Origin: Polycladomyces zharkentensis
GTDB taxonomy: Bacteria > Bacillota > Bacilli > Thermoactinomycetales > JIR-001
NCBI RefSeq assembly: GCF_016938855.1
Contig: NZ_JAFHAP010000008.1
Location: 558,280-622,279, forward strand
Length of the DNA: 64,000 nucleotides
Reading direction: 5' to 3'
In this document: positions 8,288 through 17,086 of the stretch, in pieces
Position numbering within the stretch: position 1 is the first letter of the stretch
Layout of the letters: every line of letters begins with the position of its first letter
The notes under the pieces: model-generated
What the model was told of the DNA's origin: nothing
The model's input: the letters and a program-made list of their open reading frames with translations, nothing else
Database searches by the model: none
Program-made: the position numbers and the translations under genes

Positions 8288-8677
8288 TTATGAGGGCAAA
8301 ATTTGCATCACGGTTTCGATGATCAGCGTGATGATCGGAATCGCCATCACCATGATGAGGATCTTGCCCGCCAGTTCAATCTTGGACGCGATCGCATTTT
8401 GACCGGCGTCCCGCGTCACTTGCGCACCGAACTCGGCGATGTAGGCAATGCCGATAATCTTGAGGATCGTACCCAGGAAAAGCGTATTGACCTTCGCCTT
8501 TTCCGCCAGGGATTCGATCACCCGGATCACATCGGCGATTTTATCTGCCAATGCGATAAAAATGATCACCCCGACAAATGTGGCCAACAGAAATGCGAAC
8601 ATCGGTTTTTGTTCTTTGATGATCAGGATGAGAAACGTGGCGATCAATCCGAGGCCAACCACCTGAATGATTTCCAC
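8288..8677 (-). CDS. spoIIIAD: Stage III sporulation protein AD
   Basis: Small membrane protein of 129 residues with three or four hydrophobic segments and the conserved central NTLFLGTILKIIGIAYIAEF region shared by SpoIIIAC and SpoIIIAD. Part of the mother-cell side of the SpoIIIA channel. It lies 15 bases after spoIIIAC, with its GGGAGGCGAT ribosome site in that gap. Confidence 0.95.
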   Translation of the reverse strand: MEIIQVVGLGLIATFLILIIKEQKPMFAFLLATFVGVIIFIALADKIADVIRVIESLAEKAKVNTLFLGTILKIIGIAYIAEFGAQVTRDAGQNAIASKIELAGKILIMVMAIPIITLIIETVMQILPS

Positions 8678-8692
8678 CGGGATCGCCTCCCG

Positions 8693-8899
8693 TCACGGTC
8701 GGAACAAAAAGACGTTTTTAATCGTTTGAAACAGGTCCTGGATCAGCATGGCGACCATGAAGAGTACCACGACAAACCCGATCAGCGTTACCCAATGGGC
8801 CCAGTCCTCTTTTCCCATCTGTTTGAGGATCGTGTGAATCATCGCCACAATAATCCCGATCCCCGCGATTTGAAAGACGGCGTCGACGTCAAATGGCAT
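8693..8899 (-). CDS. spoIIIAC: Stage III sporulation protein AC
   Basis: Sixty-eight residues with two membrane spans (AVFQIAGIGIIVAMIHTIL and TLIGFVVVLFMVAMLIQDLF), the usual size of SpoIIIAC. Start ATG 8899 follows GGTGGAGGGACGTAAGCG. Forms part of the SpoIIIA membrane assembly together with AD and AE. Confidence 0.95.
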   Translation of the reverse strand: MPFDVDAVFQIAGIGIIVAMIHTILKQMGKEDWAHWVTLIGFVVVLFMVAMLIQDLFQTIKNVFLFRP

Positions 8900-8936
8900 C
8901 GCTTACGTCCCTCCACCTCCAAGCGGGTTGTGTTCC

Positions 8937-9455
8937 TCAGTACATCAGGATGACCAGCAGGGCTCCTCCCAGAACGCCCAGGCTTTTGCACATTTTCTCG
9001 TATCGGGCTTGATCATCGCGGGCATGCTGTTCCTCCGCCTGCAAATGTGCCATGGCCATCCGAATGTGTTGCAGTTGGTCCTGACGGTCGGAGACCCCCA
9101 ACGTCTGTCCGAAATGAAGCAGAATCTCCCGCTCCGGTTGACGCAGGGCCGTTTGCTCCCAAGTGGCCTCGATTGCCCTTCTCCAGCATTCATAGGCGGT
9201 TGCGCCATCCAAAGTGCGCAAACGGGTTCCGCATTCTCGAAACAACGTTCCCACGGGGGATGGTTCCCGATCGGCGATATGAATCATCACTTCCGCCAGC
9301 GGGCGTGACCCATACACAATCTCCGTTTCCAAAATGGCCAATGATTGCAACAGGGCACGGATCTGGCGCGGTCGGTCGGCATACCGCTTGGCTACGCGAA
9401 AACCGGCGGTGGAGGAAGCGACCAGAATGAAAACGGCACCCAGCAGTTTCAACAT
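8937..9455 (-). CDS. spoIIIAB: Stage III sporulation protein AB
   Basis: The 172-residue product resembles GspF-type platform proteins of type II secretion: one N-terminal membrane span (GAVFILVASSTAGF), a helical cytoplasmic domain (RALLQSLAILETEIVYG) and a C-terminal hydrophobic segment (LGVLGGALLVILMY). The start ATG 9455 overlaps the end of spoIIIAA by seven bases, indicating translational coupling. It probably works with the SpoIIIAA ATPase. Confidence 0.95.
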   Translation of the reverse strand: MLKLLGAVFILVASSTAGFRVAKRYADRPRQIRALLQSLAILETEIVYGSRPLAEVMIHIADREPSPVGTLFRECGTRLRTLDGATAYECWRRAIEATWEQTALRQPEREILLHFGQTLGVSDRQDQLQHIRMAMAHLQAEEQHARDDQARYEKMCKSLGVLGGALLVILMY

Positions 9456-10417
9456 CTTGCCCGCACCGACCGCTCCCGATCCATCCTGTTCAGCGAACTG
9501 TCATAAATCCCCTCGATGGTGCCGGGACGAAGGCGGCGACTCAACAACACCACACGGGAGAAGACGCCCTCACGGATCAGTCCGGTCAATCCGGGACGAC
9601 GACAAATCTCATCCAGGGAACGTCCATGCGCCGTGACAAACAGGTTCACTCCGGCAAAAACAGCTTCGTAGACCGCCTCGCTGTCCTCTTTGCGACCGAT
9701 TTCATCCACCACCAGAATCTCCGGGGACATCGACCGGATCATCATCATCATCCCTTCAGCCTTGGGACATGCGTCCAGCACATCCGTACGCGGGCCAACA
9801 TCATGTTGGGGAACCCCCCGCAAACATCCCGCGATTTCTGAACGCTCGTCCACAATCCCAACCTTTCGAGGCTTCACGCCCCATTCCCCCGTGCTGGCAA
9901 TGCGCGCAAGGTCGCGCAACAACGTGGTTTTGCCGCACTGCGGCGGGGAGACGATCAGCACGTTTTCCACGCGATCCGGTCCGAACACATACGGGATCAA
10001 TGCCTTCCCCGACCCTTTCACCTGACGGGCCAACCGGATATTGAACCCGGTCACATCGCGCAAATGTTTCACTTTCCCGTTCTCCACCACCACCTTACCG
10101 GCCAAGCCGATCCGGTGGCCGCCGTCCACCGTCACGTACCCGCGTCGAAGTTCTTCCTCCAATGCATACAGAGAATGTTGGCTGATCAGATTCAGCAGTT
10201 TGAGGCAATCCTCTCTGCCGGGGACATACGCTCGTTCCGCACGGGTTCCCCATCTCCCACCCGTCGCGACAAAACCGGTTCCTTCCGCAGTCACCACCTC
10301 CAACGGGCGGTTTTCCCGAATGCGAATCTCCTCCACGCGTTGCCGAACCTCCTCGGGAAGCGCGGCGATGACATCCCGTATGGACGGCGGGAGGACCTGC
10401 AAAATGGCGTTCAACAC
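9449..10417 (-). CDS. spoIIIAA: Stage III sporulation protein AA, ATPase
   Basis: AAA-type ATPase of the secretion-ATPase class that powers the SpoIIIA channel. In the 322-residue product the Walker A motif SPPQCGKTTLL lies near residue 157 and Walker B EILVVDEIGR near residue 236. It is the first gene of the operon, start ATG 10417 behind ACAGGAGGTTTTCCGCGTG-type sequence (core AGGAGG). A sigma-E-like promoter is about 35 bases upstream of the start codon. Confidence 0.95.
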   Translation of the reverse strand: MLNAILQVLPPSIRDVIAALPEEVRQRVEEIRIRENRPLEVVTAEGTGFVATGGRWGTRAERAYVPGREDCLKLLNLISQHSLYALEEELRRGYVTVDGGHRIGLAGKVVVENGKVKHLRDVTGFNIRLARQVKGSGKALIPYVFGPDRVENVLIVSPPQCGKTTLLRDLARIASTGEWGVKPRKVGIVDERSEIAGCLRGVPQHDVGPRTDVLDACPKAEGMMMMIRSMSPEILVVDEIGRKEDSEAVYEAVFAGVNLFVTAHGRSLDEICRRPGLTGLIREGVFSRVVLLSRRLRPGTIEGIYDSSLNRMDRERSVRARC

Positions 10418-10451
10418 GCGGAAAACCTCCTGTCCATGCGGGTTTTACCTA

Positions 10452-10481
10452 ATCTATATGGCAGGCTTGTATTCTTTATGC
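10452..10481 (-). promoter_or_regulatory. sigma-E-like promoter of the spoIIIA operon
   Basis: On the minus strand GCATAAA (10481-10475), 14 bases, then CATATAGA (10460-10453). This fits the mother-cell sigma-E pattern (KMATATT, 14, CATACAnT) with a few mismatches. Its place about 35 bases before spoIIIAA agrees with known sigma-E control of spoIIIA in Bacillus. Confidence 0.6.
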
Positions 10482-10582
10482 CCAAGCCTCAAAGAAAAAG
10501 CAGCCCAATCAGGGCCGCAAGACTGTTGACATCAATGATGGGAACCACTCGATTCGGTACACCGTTTCCCTTTTGCTCTTGA

Positions 10583-11032
10583 TCAGAGTTGTACCGTTTG
10601 TTCCGTTTCCGATTCCGCTGTCTTTTGACCGGACTCATCATCTTCATCATTGACGAGCAATACCGTATGACATTCGGGACAAAGCACTTCATATGTGTCA
10701 ACGTCGTCGAAAATGTCGTCATCAATCAACACGTGCTCCCCGCACTTGGGACACTCCATCTCAAAAAATCCGGCATTCTCATCCTCTTCTTCTTCGTCTT
10801 CGTATACCAACAGCTCCAATTCGTTCAGGTCTTCATCCACCGCTTCCACGTACTCTTCCAATTCGCTCAACCGCAGATTCAATTGATGCACTTCCTCGAT
10901 CAGATCATCGATCAACGTCAACAGCCGGGAGAGCACTTTCCCCTCCATACGCTGATCGATTTGGCCTGATCCTTCCATCATGCCTTGAATAAACGCGACA
11001 TCTTTGCGCAAATCATGATTCGTGGTATCCAT
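10583..11032 (-). CDS. CD1247-type zinc-ribbon protein
   Basis: A 149-residue acidic protein. The N-terminal half is helical (DVAFIQGMMEG, then LIEEVHQLNLRLSELEEYVE, a likely coiled coil), followed by a run of acidic residues, a zinc ribbon with two CPxC pairs (MECPKCGEH near residue 91 and VLCPECHTV near residue 117) and a charged tail. This matches proteins annotated as having a CD1247 N-terminal domain, common near spoIIIA or efp in Firmicutes. ATG 11032 is chosen for AAGGAGG nine bases upstream; the frame is open to 11065. Role unknown; the coiled coil plus zinc ribbon suggests protein or nucleic-acid binding. Confidence 0.75.
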   Translation of the reverse strand: MDTTNHDLRKDVAFIQGMMEGSGQIDQRMEGKVLSRLLTLIDDLIEEVHQLNLRLSELEEYVEAVDEDLNELELLVYEDEEEEDENAGFFEMECPKCGEHVLIDDDIFDDVDTYEVLCPECHTVLLVNDEDDESGQKTAESETEQTVQL

Positions 11033-11130
11033 GTTGACGTTTCCTCCTTGCGAATCGACCTTCATCCCTATTGTGGTATTTCTGCGGCCACGAGATTCGT
11101 GACGGTAAAAATCCGTCGGTTGGGAAAGGC

Positions 11131-11141
11131 TACACAGTGTA
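11131..11141. promoter_or_regulatory. Small palindrome before the MFS gene
   Basis: TACAC-A-GTGTA is a perfect five-base inverted repeat 25 bases ahead of the exporter start. Many drug-type exporters are controlled by local repressors binding such sites, but no regulator gene is adjacent, so this is tentative. Confidence 0.25.
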
Positions 11142-11165
11142 CAGGTGAAAAGGAGGAGACAGAAG

Positions 11166-12449
11166 TTGCCAAATATGACGGTTGCATCCCCCGGGCAAAA
11201 CGCGGACGCTTCCCGTCACCACTCATGGTTGGACATCGCTGTATTGAGTTCGGTTCCACTTTTGATGGTGTTGGGGAACTCCATGATCATTCCCGCTTTG
11301 CCGTCGATTCGTGAATCACTGGGGATTACTTCGCTGCAAGTCAGTTTGCTGATCACGTTGTTTTCTGTTCCCGCTGGCATCGTCATTCCGTTGGCCGGTA
11401 TTTTGTCCGACCGGTTTGGCCGAAAAAAAATCATCGCCATCAGTTTGCTTCTCTATGGTGCAGGCGGGATTGTAGCCGGGTTGTCCGCATTCGGTTCTTA
11501 TACCCTGATGTTGATCGGCCGCATGATTCAAGGAATCGGGGCGGCAGGGACCGCACCGATCGCCATGGCCCTGGTGAGTGACCTATACAAAGGAAACGAG
11601 CGCAGTCAGGTCCTCGGCATGATCGAAGCGGCAAACGGGTTGGGCAAAGTGATCAGTCCGATTCTCGGATCGTTGATCGCCTTGATCTCGTGGTCTGCTC
11701 TTTTCTTCACCTTTCCGGCACTGGTCGTTCCTGCTGTTGCCGCGTTGTGGTGGATCATTCGGGAACCGCGGCGTGAAGGGGATGTTCCTGCTTTGTCACA
11801 GTACAAAGATCATGTGATCAAAACGTTCCGTCGCCAGGGAAAATGGTTGTCGGTCGCCTTTTTGTCCGGTGCCGCCACGCTGTTCATTCTCTTCGGCGTA
11901 TTGTTCTTCCTGTCCGATTTGCTGGAAAAACGATACGGCATCGATGGCGTTGTGAAAGGATTGATATTGGCCATTCCGCTGTTGGCCATGAGCAGCACCT
12001 CCTATTGGTGCGGCAATCATATCGATCAAAACGTCAAACGGATGAAGCATTTCATCGTCACCGGCATGTTCACCGTCTCCGTTGTCATGGCACTGGTACC
12101 CTTGATCACCAACACATACCTTCTGTTGGGGGTTTTGTTTATCGGCGGGATCGGTTCGGGGTTGGTTCTCCCTTGTTTGAATACGTTGATCACGTCTGCG
12201 GTCAATACGGCGGAACGGGGGATCATCACATCACTGTATAACGGTGTCCGCTTTTTAGGTGTAGCGATGGGTCCTCCGATTTTCGGAGCCCTGTCCGACA
12301 ACAAATGGTTGTTGTTCGGCGGCTCTTCCGCCCTCACCGCCATCACGGGGATGTTAGCCGCATTCGTGATTCATCAGCCGAGGAGACTGCGGGGAACAGG
12401 CGGCCAGTCACGTCTGTTGATACGCAAAAAACGGCTTCAACAGATATGA
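11166..12449 (+). CDS. MFS transporter, drug-efflux type
   Basis: A 427-residue major facilitator with about 12-14 membrane segments. The loop motif A of drug:H+ antiporters is seen as GILSDRFGRKK (about residues 78-88) and the motif-C-like IGAAGTAPIAMAL follows. It probably exports a small molecule across the cytoplasmic membrane; similarity to Bacillus YmfD-like exporters is possible, but the substrate cannot be told. The TTG at 11166 is taken as the start because AAGGAGG ends about 10 bases ahead; GTG 11145 overlaps that ribosome site and ATG 11175 is the other option. It stands alone between the leftward zinc-ribbon gene and the sulfolactate genes. Confidence 0.8.
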   Translation: MPNMTVASPGQNADASRHHSWLDIAVLSSVPLLMVLGNSMIIPALPSIRESLGITSLQVSLLITLFSVPAGIVIPLAGILSDRFGRKKIIAISLLLYGAGGIVAGLSAFGSYTLMLIGRMIQGIGAAGTAPIAMALVSDLYKGNERSQVLGMIEAANGLGKVISPILGSLIALISWSALFFTFPALVVPAVAALWWIIREPRREGDVPALSQYKDHVIKTFRRQGKWLSVAFLSGAATLFILFGVLFFLSDLLEKRYGIDGVVKGLILAIPLLAMSSTSYWCGNHIDQNVKRMKHFIVTGMFTVSVVMALVPLITNTYLLLGVLFIGGIGSGLVLPCLNTLITSAVNTAERGIITSLYNGVRFLGVAMGPPIFGALSDNKWLLFGGSSALTAITGMLAAFVIHQPRRLRGTGGQSRLLIRKKRLQQI

Positions 12450-12723
12450 GGAGTGCCAATGGTCACTGACAAACGAACCGGTCAACGCTTCTCCGCACAC
12501 AACAGAAAATCCGGGTCGCTTCACGATCAGAGTGGGAACGCTTTGCGCTGCCAAAAGAGGAGCGAAGGAAAAAGCTTACACGAAATCGTGAGCGGTTCAA
12601 CCACTTTTTCCGCATTCTCCTTCCTTTCTTCTCTTATCACGTTCCAACATTGGGCACCGGACAACCGCTTCCGCATATCATATCAAGGGTACGATCCTTG
12701 AGGAAGGAAGCGAGGAGAAACGG
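12450..12723. other. Spacer between the MFS gene and the sulfolactate genes
   Basis: No supported gene. A weak hairpin GCTTACACG-AAAT-CGTGAGC (about 12572-12591) may end the exporter transcript, though the T-rich stretch comes late. The right part holds the sigma-K-like promoter at 12656-12682 and the ribosome site GAGGAGAAACGG. Confidence 0.4.
12656..12682 (+). promoter_or_regulatory. sigma-K-like promoter of the sulfolactate genes
   Basis: AC (12656-12657), 16 bases, then CATATCATA (12674-12682), which fits the late mother-cell consensus AC-N16-CATAnnnTA exactly. Transcription would start about 35 bases before the first gene. In Bacillus subtilis sulfolactate accumulates late in sporulation, which agrees with this promoter type. 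Confidence 0.6.
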
Positions 12724-13536
12724 ATGAAATCATTGCCGGTGATGTGTTGGCCTCAGGAAATGATTGATCCGTCAGGTATCCGTCAATCCAAGCCGCGTAC
12801 GACCGGATGCACGATGATACTGGACAAAGGTTTGGGACTGTCCGCTTTTCGTGATCTGGTGTCGACGGCGGGTGACTATATCGACTGGATCAAACTGGGG
12901 TTCGGCACGCCAGTACTGACCCCTGTTCCGATTTTGAGAGAAAAACTGGCCATCGCCCAATCACGAGGGGTGATCTTGTATCCGGGTGGGACGATGTTTG
13001 AGGTGGCCCATGCCCAGGGTCAGGTAGAACGTTACTTCTCCGCTCTGGTCGAACTGGGGTTCACTTATATGGAAATTTCCGACGGTACCGTGGAACTCTC
13101 CCTCAAGGAGAGGGAGCGTTATATTCGGGCAGCTTTGGCCAACGGATTGAACGTCATCACGGAAATCGGCAAAAAAGCGGATGGTTCGTTCACGCCCATC
13201 CCGCTGCTGACGGAAATGTATCATCGCGACCGCGAGGCGGGAGCCGCTTTTGTCATCGTCGAGGGACGCGAATCGGGGAAAAACGTCGGGATATACAATG
13301 AAAAAGGGGAAGCTGATCTGGAATACCTGTACACCGTTCATGAACTGATCGGTTCACGCTTTCTGATCTGGGAGGCACCGCAAAAATCCCAGCAGGTACA
13401 ATTGCTCCAAGCACTGGGGCCCGACATACACCTGGGCAACGTATCCCCACAGGAAACGCTCGCGGTCGAAGCACTCCGACGCGGTCTTCGCTCGGACACG
13501 TTTTCAATCGGGTTACGCATGGAGCGCAACGAATGA
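12724..13536 (+). CDS. Phosphosulfolactate synthase (ComA type)
   Basis: Adds sulfite to phosphoenolpyruvate to give phosphosulfolactate, the first step towards 3-sulfolactate, an abundant small molecule of Bacillus spores. The 270-residue product contains the ComA-family blocks GCTMILDKGLGL, YIDWIKLGFGT, LYPGGTMFEVA and GFTYMEISDGTVEL of a TIM-barrel enzyme, matching Bacillus YitD in length and sequence as remembered. Start ATG 12724 follows GAGGAGAAACGG. Its stop overlaps the start of the next gene by four bases (ATGA), so the two are translationally coupled. Confidence 0.9.
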   Translation: MKSLPVMCWPQEMIDPSGIRQSKPRTTGCTMILDKGLGLSAFRDLVSTAGDYIDWIKLGFGTPVLTPVPILREKLAIAQSRGVILYPGGTMFEVAHAQGQVERYFSALVELGFTYMEISDGTVELSLKERERYIRAALANGLNVITEIGKKADGSFTPIPLLTEMYHRDREAGAAFVIVEGRESGKNVGIYNEKGEADLEYLYTVHELIGSRFLIWEAPQKSQQVQLLQALGPDIHLGNVSPQETLAVEALRRGLRSDTFSIGLRMERNE

Positions 13537-14246
13537 TGCATATCTCCGTTTGTCCTCATGTGGATGAAGTGCAAACAGATCGGCTGCACAATAAGACCGT
13601 CATCGTGATCGACGTGTTCCGGGCCATGAGTTGCATTGTTACCGCATTGGCTCACGGTGCCACCCATGTTGTTCCGTATGCCACCGTCAATGAAGCCAAA
13701 CAATCCGCCAAACGGGACGGACTGTTGCTGGGCGGTGAACGATATGGCAAACGGTTGGAAGGTTCCGATCTGGGCAATTCTCCCCGTGATTACGCGTCTT
13801 CCCTCGTGAACGGAAAGGGAATCGCGCTCACGACCACCAACGGGACGCGTGCCTTGATCAAAGCGTCCAAAGGCGCTTACATTTTGGGCGGCTGCTTTCT
13901 CAACGCGAGCGCTTGCGCGGAACGGGCCTGTACCCTTCAGCAGGATCTGGTCTTACTCTGTTCCGGTACACGCGGCACATTTTCCTTGGAGGACGGGACG
14001 GCCGCCGGGTTCATGATCGACTACATCATGAAAAAGGTTCCCCATGCCGTCTGCGACGATCTGGGCCAATCCATGCGGGCCTGTTATTGGGGATGCCGCG
14101 ACCGGTTGGAAGAAATCCTCTCAATGAGCCAAACCGGTCAACGATTGCTGCGCATGGGAGCTCGGGAAGATTTACGTGCCTGTCTGGAAGTGGATCGCTA
14201 TTCGATTGTGCCTGCGTGGGATCAAGGGCGGATGATTTCCGTTTAA
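13533..14246 (+). CDS. 2-phosphosulfolactate phosphatase (ComB type)
   Basis: Removes phosphate from 2-phosphosulfolactate to give sulfolactate, the second step of the pathway. The 237-residue product carries ComB-family features [35 protein letters not shown] and [11 protein letters not shown] (Mg-dependent phosphatase). It starts inside the stop codon of the synthase gene and corresponds to Bacillus YitC. The dehydrogenase that would interconvert sulfolactate and sulfopyruvate is not in the window. Confidence 0.9.
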   Translation: MMHISVCPHVDEVQTDRLHNKTVIVIDVFRAMSCIVTALAHGATHVVPYATVNEAKQSAKRDGLLLGGERYGKRLEGSDLGNSPRDYASSLVNGKGIALTTTNGTRALIKASKGAYILGGCFLNASACAERACTLQQDLVLLCSGTRGTFSLEDGTAAGFMIDYIMKKVPHAVCDDLGQSMRACYWGCRDRLEEILSMSQTGQRLLRMGAREDLRACLEVDRYSIVPAWDQGRMISV

Positions 14247-14302
14247 TATTTTGTCCCCCTTGTACATACAGTGATGGTAAGACTGTGGGACAGGGGATGG
14301 AC

Positions 14303-14761
14303 ATGAAACCGGACCTGTTGTTGGTGGCATTGATTCTCATCGGATTGATGGGCCGATCTTCCATCATCGCAACAGCGGCCAGCCTGTTGCTCATCCTGAA
14401 GCTGACGCATCTGGAACGATATTTCGGTGCGGTGGAAAGGCGCGGGATGGAACTGGGGCTGCTGTTTTTAACCATTGCGGTACTGGTTCCCTTTGCCTCC
14501 GGCAGGATTAACCTGCGTGAAATCGTCTCCGTTTTTACCACTTGGCCGGGGGTGCTTGCACTCTTGGGAGGTGCGTTGGCCACTTATATGAACGGCAAAG
14601 GTCTTGATTTGCTGAAGGTCGACCCCCAACTGATCATTGGTTTGGTGATCGGCTCGATCTTCGGCATCCTGTTTTTGCGCGGAATTCCCGTCGGCCCGCT
14701 GATGGCCGCCGGAATCACCGCCTTTTTGCTGAAATTGTTTCAATTGTTGGGCAAGGGGTGA
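14303..14761 (+). CDS. DUF441 (UPF0756) membrane protein
   Basis: A 152-residue integral membrane protein with four hydrophobic segments ([43 protein letters not shown] and [16 protein letters not shown]) typical of the YtwI-like UPF0756 family. Function is unknown. The frame is open far upstream inside the phosphatase gene; ATG 14303 is favoured because CAGGGG is six bases ahead (ATG 14297 is too close). It lies 56 bases after the sulfolactate pair and may be read through from it. Confidence 0.8.
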   Translation: MKPDLLLVALILIGLMGRSSIIATAASLLLILKLTHLERYFGAVERRGMELGLLFLTIAVLVPFASGRINLREIVSVFTTWPGVLALLGGALATYMNGKGLDLLKVDPQLIIGLVIGSIFGILFLRGIPVGPLMAAGITAFLLKLFQLLGKG

Positions 14762-14762
14762 C

Positions 14763-14789
14763 AAAATAAAAAGAGGCATCATGCCCCTG
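14763..14789 (-). terminator. Intrinsic terminator of the Pro-rich membrane protein gene
   Basis: On the minus strand GGGGCAT-G-ATGCCTC is followed by TTTTTATTTT. The stem overlaps the stop codon at 14779-14781. It also lies just after the DUF441 stop and could act weakly in that direction. Confidence 0.7.
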
Positions 14790-15054
14790 TGGACTTCTCC
14801 GCTTCTTTCTTTTCAGCCGGTGCATCCGGTAACGGTTTTGGCTGCGGTTTCGCGGGTTTGGCAGGTGGGATCGGTTTCGGTTCCGGTGGAACCTGCGGAA
14901 TTTTCCGCGGATTCGGCTGATAGTGATACCCTTCGGTCACCTCAGACTCCTGTTTTGCTTTTCTGTCCACATCTTTCCAAGCGTACCGCATCCATGCGAA
15001 AACTCCGATCACTCCGATCACAAGGATCAACATTCCCAACCCGATTTTTTTCAT
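14779..15054 (-). CDS. Small membrane-anchored protein with Pro/Lys-rich tail
   Basis: A 91-residue protein with one N-terminal membrane span (IGLGMLILVIGVIGVFAWM), a charged linker and a tail made of Pro, Lys, Glu and Ala (PEPKPIPPAKPAKPQPKPLP) expected to be disordered and extracytoplasmic. No family is recognised. ATG 15054 follows GGAGGGAAAGT; the frame is open to 15105 without a better site. It ends in its own terminator and has no obvious partner. Confidence 0.65.
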   Translation of the reverse strand: MKKIGLGMLILVIGVIGVFAWMRYAWKDVDRKAKQESEVTEGYHYQPNPRKIPQVPPEPKPIPPAKPAKPQPKPLPDAPAEKKEAEKSTGA

Positions 15055-15298
15055 ACTTTCCCTCCAACTCGGAACAGGATTCACTCCATAACTTGATTGT
15101 AACAAAATTTCCGTCTCATTTGCGACTGTGAAGAAAGAATGGTCCCTGCACCCCTGTTCTGCTCTTCAAAATGCTACTTCCCGGCTATTTGTACGGAACC
15201 ACGGAAGGTATTTTTCCGTATATATCGAATTATTTGATTTAACGATCTATTCATTCGCTGCTGTCCCGGTCTGTGGTCCAATGTCCACTCCACCTTTT

Positions 15299-15312
15299 TG
15301 TAAGCGCTAACA
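15299..15312. promoter_or_regulatory. cre site (CcpA operator)
   Basis: TGTAAGCGCTAACA fits the catabolite-response consensus TGWAANCGNTNWCA at every position. It lies 22 bases before the permease start, between any promoter and the ribosome site, where bound CcpA would act as a roadblock. Glucose repression of the permease is inferred. Confidence 0.8.
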
Positions 15313-15334
15313 ACAAACAAGGAGGGAAGAAGAC

Positions 15335-16981
15335 ATGTGGAAACAAATTTATGACCCGTTGTCCGGAAGTATTTGGTTATCGACATTGGCAGCAGTTTCC
15401 CCGATTGTTTACTTTTTTTGGGCGCTTGCATTCCGGCGAACCAAAGGGCATATCGCCGGCCTGATTACCGTTGCCTTGGCTTTTCTCATTTCAGTGTGGG
15501 TATACAAAATGCCCGTAAAAATGTCGGTTCTCTCTTTTGTATATGGTGGAGCGGTCGGATTATTTCCCATCGGATGGATTATTGTGACCGCTGTTTTTTT
15601 ATACAAAATAACAGTCAAAACAGGAAAATTTGACATCATTCGCGCATCGGTCACCAACCTGACCGACGACCACCGCCTGCAAGCCCTCCTGATCGCCTTT
15701 TGTTTTGGCGCTTTTTTGGAAGGTTGCGCAGGGTTTGGCACCCCTGTTGTGATTACGGCCGCTCTTTTGGCCGGATTAGGGTTTCGTCCCTTATATGCCG
15801 CCGGAATATGCCTCATTGCCAATACAGCGCCTGTCGCTTTCGGGGCCATCGGGATTCCGATTACCGTGGCCGGCACGATCTCCGGATTGGACCCGTTTGC
15901 AATCAGCCAAATGGTTGGGCGTCAATTGCCGCTATTATCGGTATTTGTTCCGTTCTGGCTCGTGTTCGTCATGTGCGGATGGAAAAAGACGCGGGAGGTG
16001 ATGCCGGCCATTTTCGTGACTGGCGGTACTTTTGCCATCGTCCAATATCTCTCTTCCAACTTTCTCGGCCCAGAACTGCCGGATATCCTCTCTTCTTTGA
16101 TCTGTCTGCTCGTTTTGTCCTTCTTTTTGCGCATTTGGAAACCCAAACAAATTTTCCGCTTTGATTCCATAACGAAAAAATCCAAAGCCACTGAAACGGA
16201 AATAGCCGCTGCAACGGAAGGATATTCAACCGGACAAATTTTGCTCGCCTGGTCCCCTTTTATTTTACTGACCGGCTTTATCGTGCTGTGGAGCATTCCC
16301 GCAGTGAAGAACTTCCTGAATCAATGGACATTCAAATGGAGCGTACCCGTCCTTCATCAGATGGTGCTGAAAATGTCCCCGATCGTAACCAAACCGACCC
16401 CGTATGATGCCGTATATACCTTTGATTGGTTGGCTGCTGTCGGGACTGCCATCTTCATCGCTTCCTTTTTCAGCATGTTTCTGGTCGGCATGCGGTTTCG
16501 GACATGGCTGTATACTTTTTGGGAAACCTTGATGGAACTGCGTTATCCTCTTCTTACGATTTTCTCCGTGCTGGGATTGGCTTATATCTTTAATTACTCG
16601 GGGATGAGCGCTACCCTGGGGCTCGCTCTGGCCAAAACCGGTGTCTTGTTTCCCTTTTTCTCACCAATCCTCGGGTGGCTGGGTGTATTTCTCAGCGGAA
16701 GCGACACCTCTTCCAATGCCTTGTTCGGAAATTTGCAAAAGATCACCGCAAATCAGATTGGAATCGATCCGGTACTCACAGTTGCCGCCAACTCCTCCGG
16801 CGGTGTGACCGGAAAAATGATCTCTCCCCAGTCCATCGCCGTTGCGACCGCTTCGACCGGATTGGTCGGAAAAGAGAGCGATTTATTCCGGTTTACGATC
16901 AAACACAGCCTCTTTCTCGTGTTGATCATCTGTACGATCACTCTTTTACAAGCCTATGTTTTGAAATGGATGATCCCCTAG
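15335..16981 (+). CDS. L-lactate/glycolate permease (LctP family)
   Basis: A 548-residue permease with about 13 membrane segments of the lactate permease family, which includes LldP and the glycolate permease GlcA. Conserved blocks seen are FGAFLEGCAGFGTPVVITA, VFLSGSDTSSNALFGNLQ and AANSSGGVTGKMISPQSIAVA. The start ATG 15335 follows AAGGAGGGAAGAAGAC. It faces the leftward glycolate oxidase/malate synthase operon that follows, so glycolate uptake is the favoured role; lactate is the alternative. A perfect cre site lies just upstream and a strong terminator follows. Confidence 0.9.
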   Translation: MWKQIYDPLSGSIWLSTLAAVSPIVYFFWALAFRRTKGHIAGLITVALAFLISVWVYKMPVKMSVLSFVYGGAVGLFPIGWIIVTAVFLYKITVKTGKFDIIRASVTNLTDDHRLQALLIAFCFGAFLEGCAGFGTPVVITAALLAGLGFRPLYAAGICLIANTAPVAFGAIGIPITVAGTISGLDPFAISQMVGRQLPLLSVFVPFWLVFVMCGWKKTREVMPAIFVTGGTFAIVQYLSSNFLGPELPDILSSLICLLVLSFFLRIWKPKQIFRFDSITKKSKATETEIAAATEGYSTGQILLAWSPFILLTGFIVLWSIPAVKNFLNQWTFKWSVPVLHQMVLKMSPIVTKPTPYDAVYTFDWLAAVGTAIFIASFFSMFLVGMRFRTWLYTFWETLMELRYPLLTIFSVLGLAYIFNYSGMSATLGLALAKTGVLFPFFSPILGWLGVFLSGSDTSSNALFGNLQKITANQIGIDPVLTVAANSSGGVTGKMISPQSIAVATASTGLVGKESDLFRFTIKHSLFLVLIICTITLLQAYVLKWMIP

Positions 16982-17009
16982 AAAAACAAGCCCGATCTTT
17001 TGTGGGCAG

Positions 17010-17041
17010 GCTGTTGACCGAGAAGGTCAACAGCTTTTTTG
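17010..17041 (+). terminator. Intrinsic terminator of the permease gene
   Basis: GCTGTTGACC-GAGAA-GGTCAACAGC is a perfect ten-base stem followed by TTTTTTG, 29 bases after the permease stop. Confidence 0.92.
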
Positions 17042-17086
17042 TTGATGATCAGGAATTTTTTGCTCCCAAGAATCGCAACCGTATTT

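Noticed and set aside
10489-10725. Possible small gene (YqhV-like position) after the zinc-ribbon protein gene
   Set aside because: It overlaps the zinc-ribbon gene in another frame, begins inside it without a ribosome site, and its sequence is low-complexity basic there.
12453-12701. 82-codon frame between the exporter and the sulfolactate genes
   Set aside because: No ribosome site, composition unlike neighbours, and it overlaps the sigma-K-like promoter.
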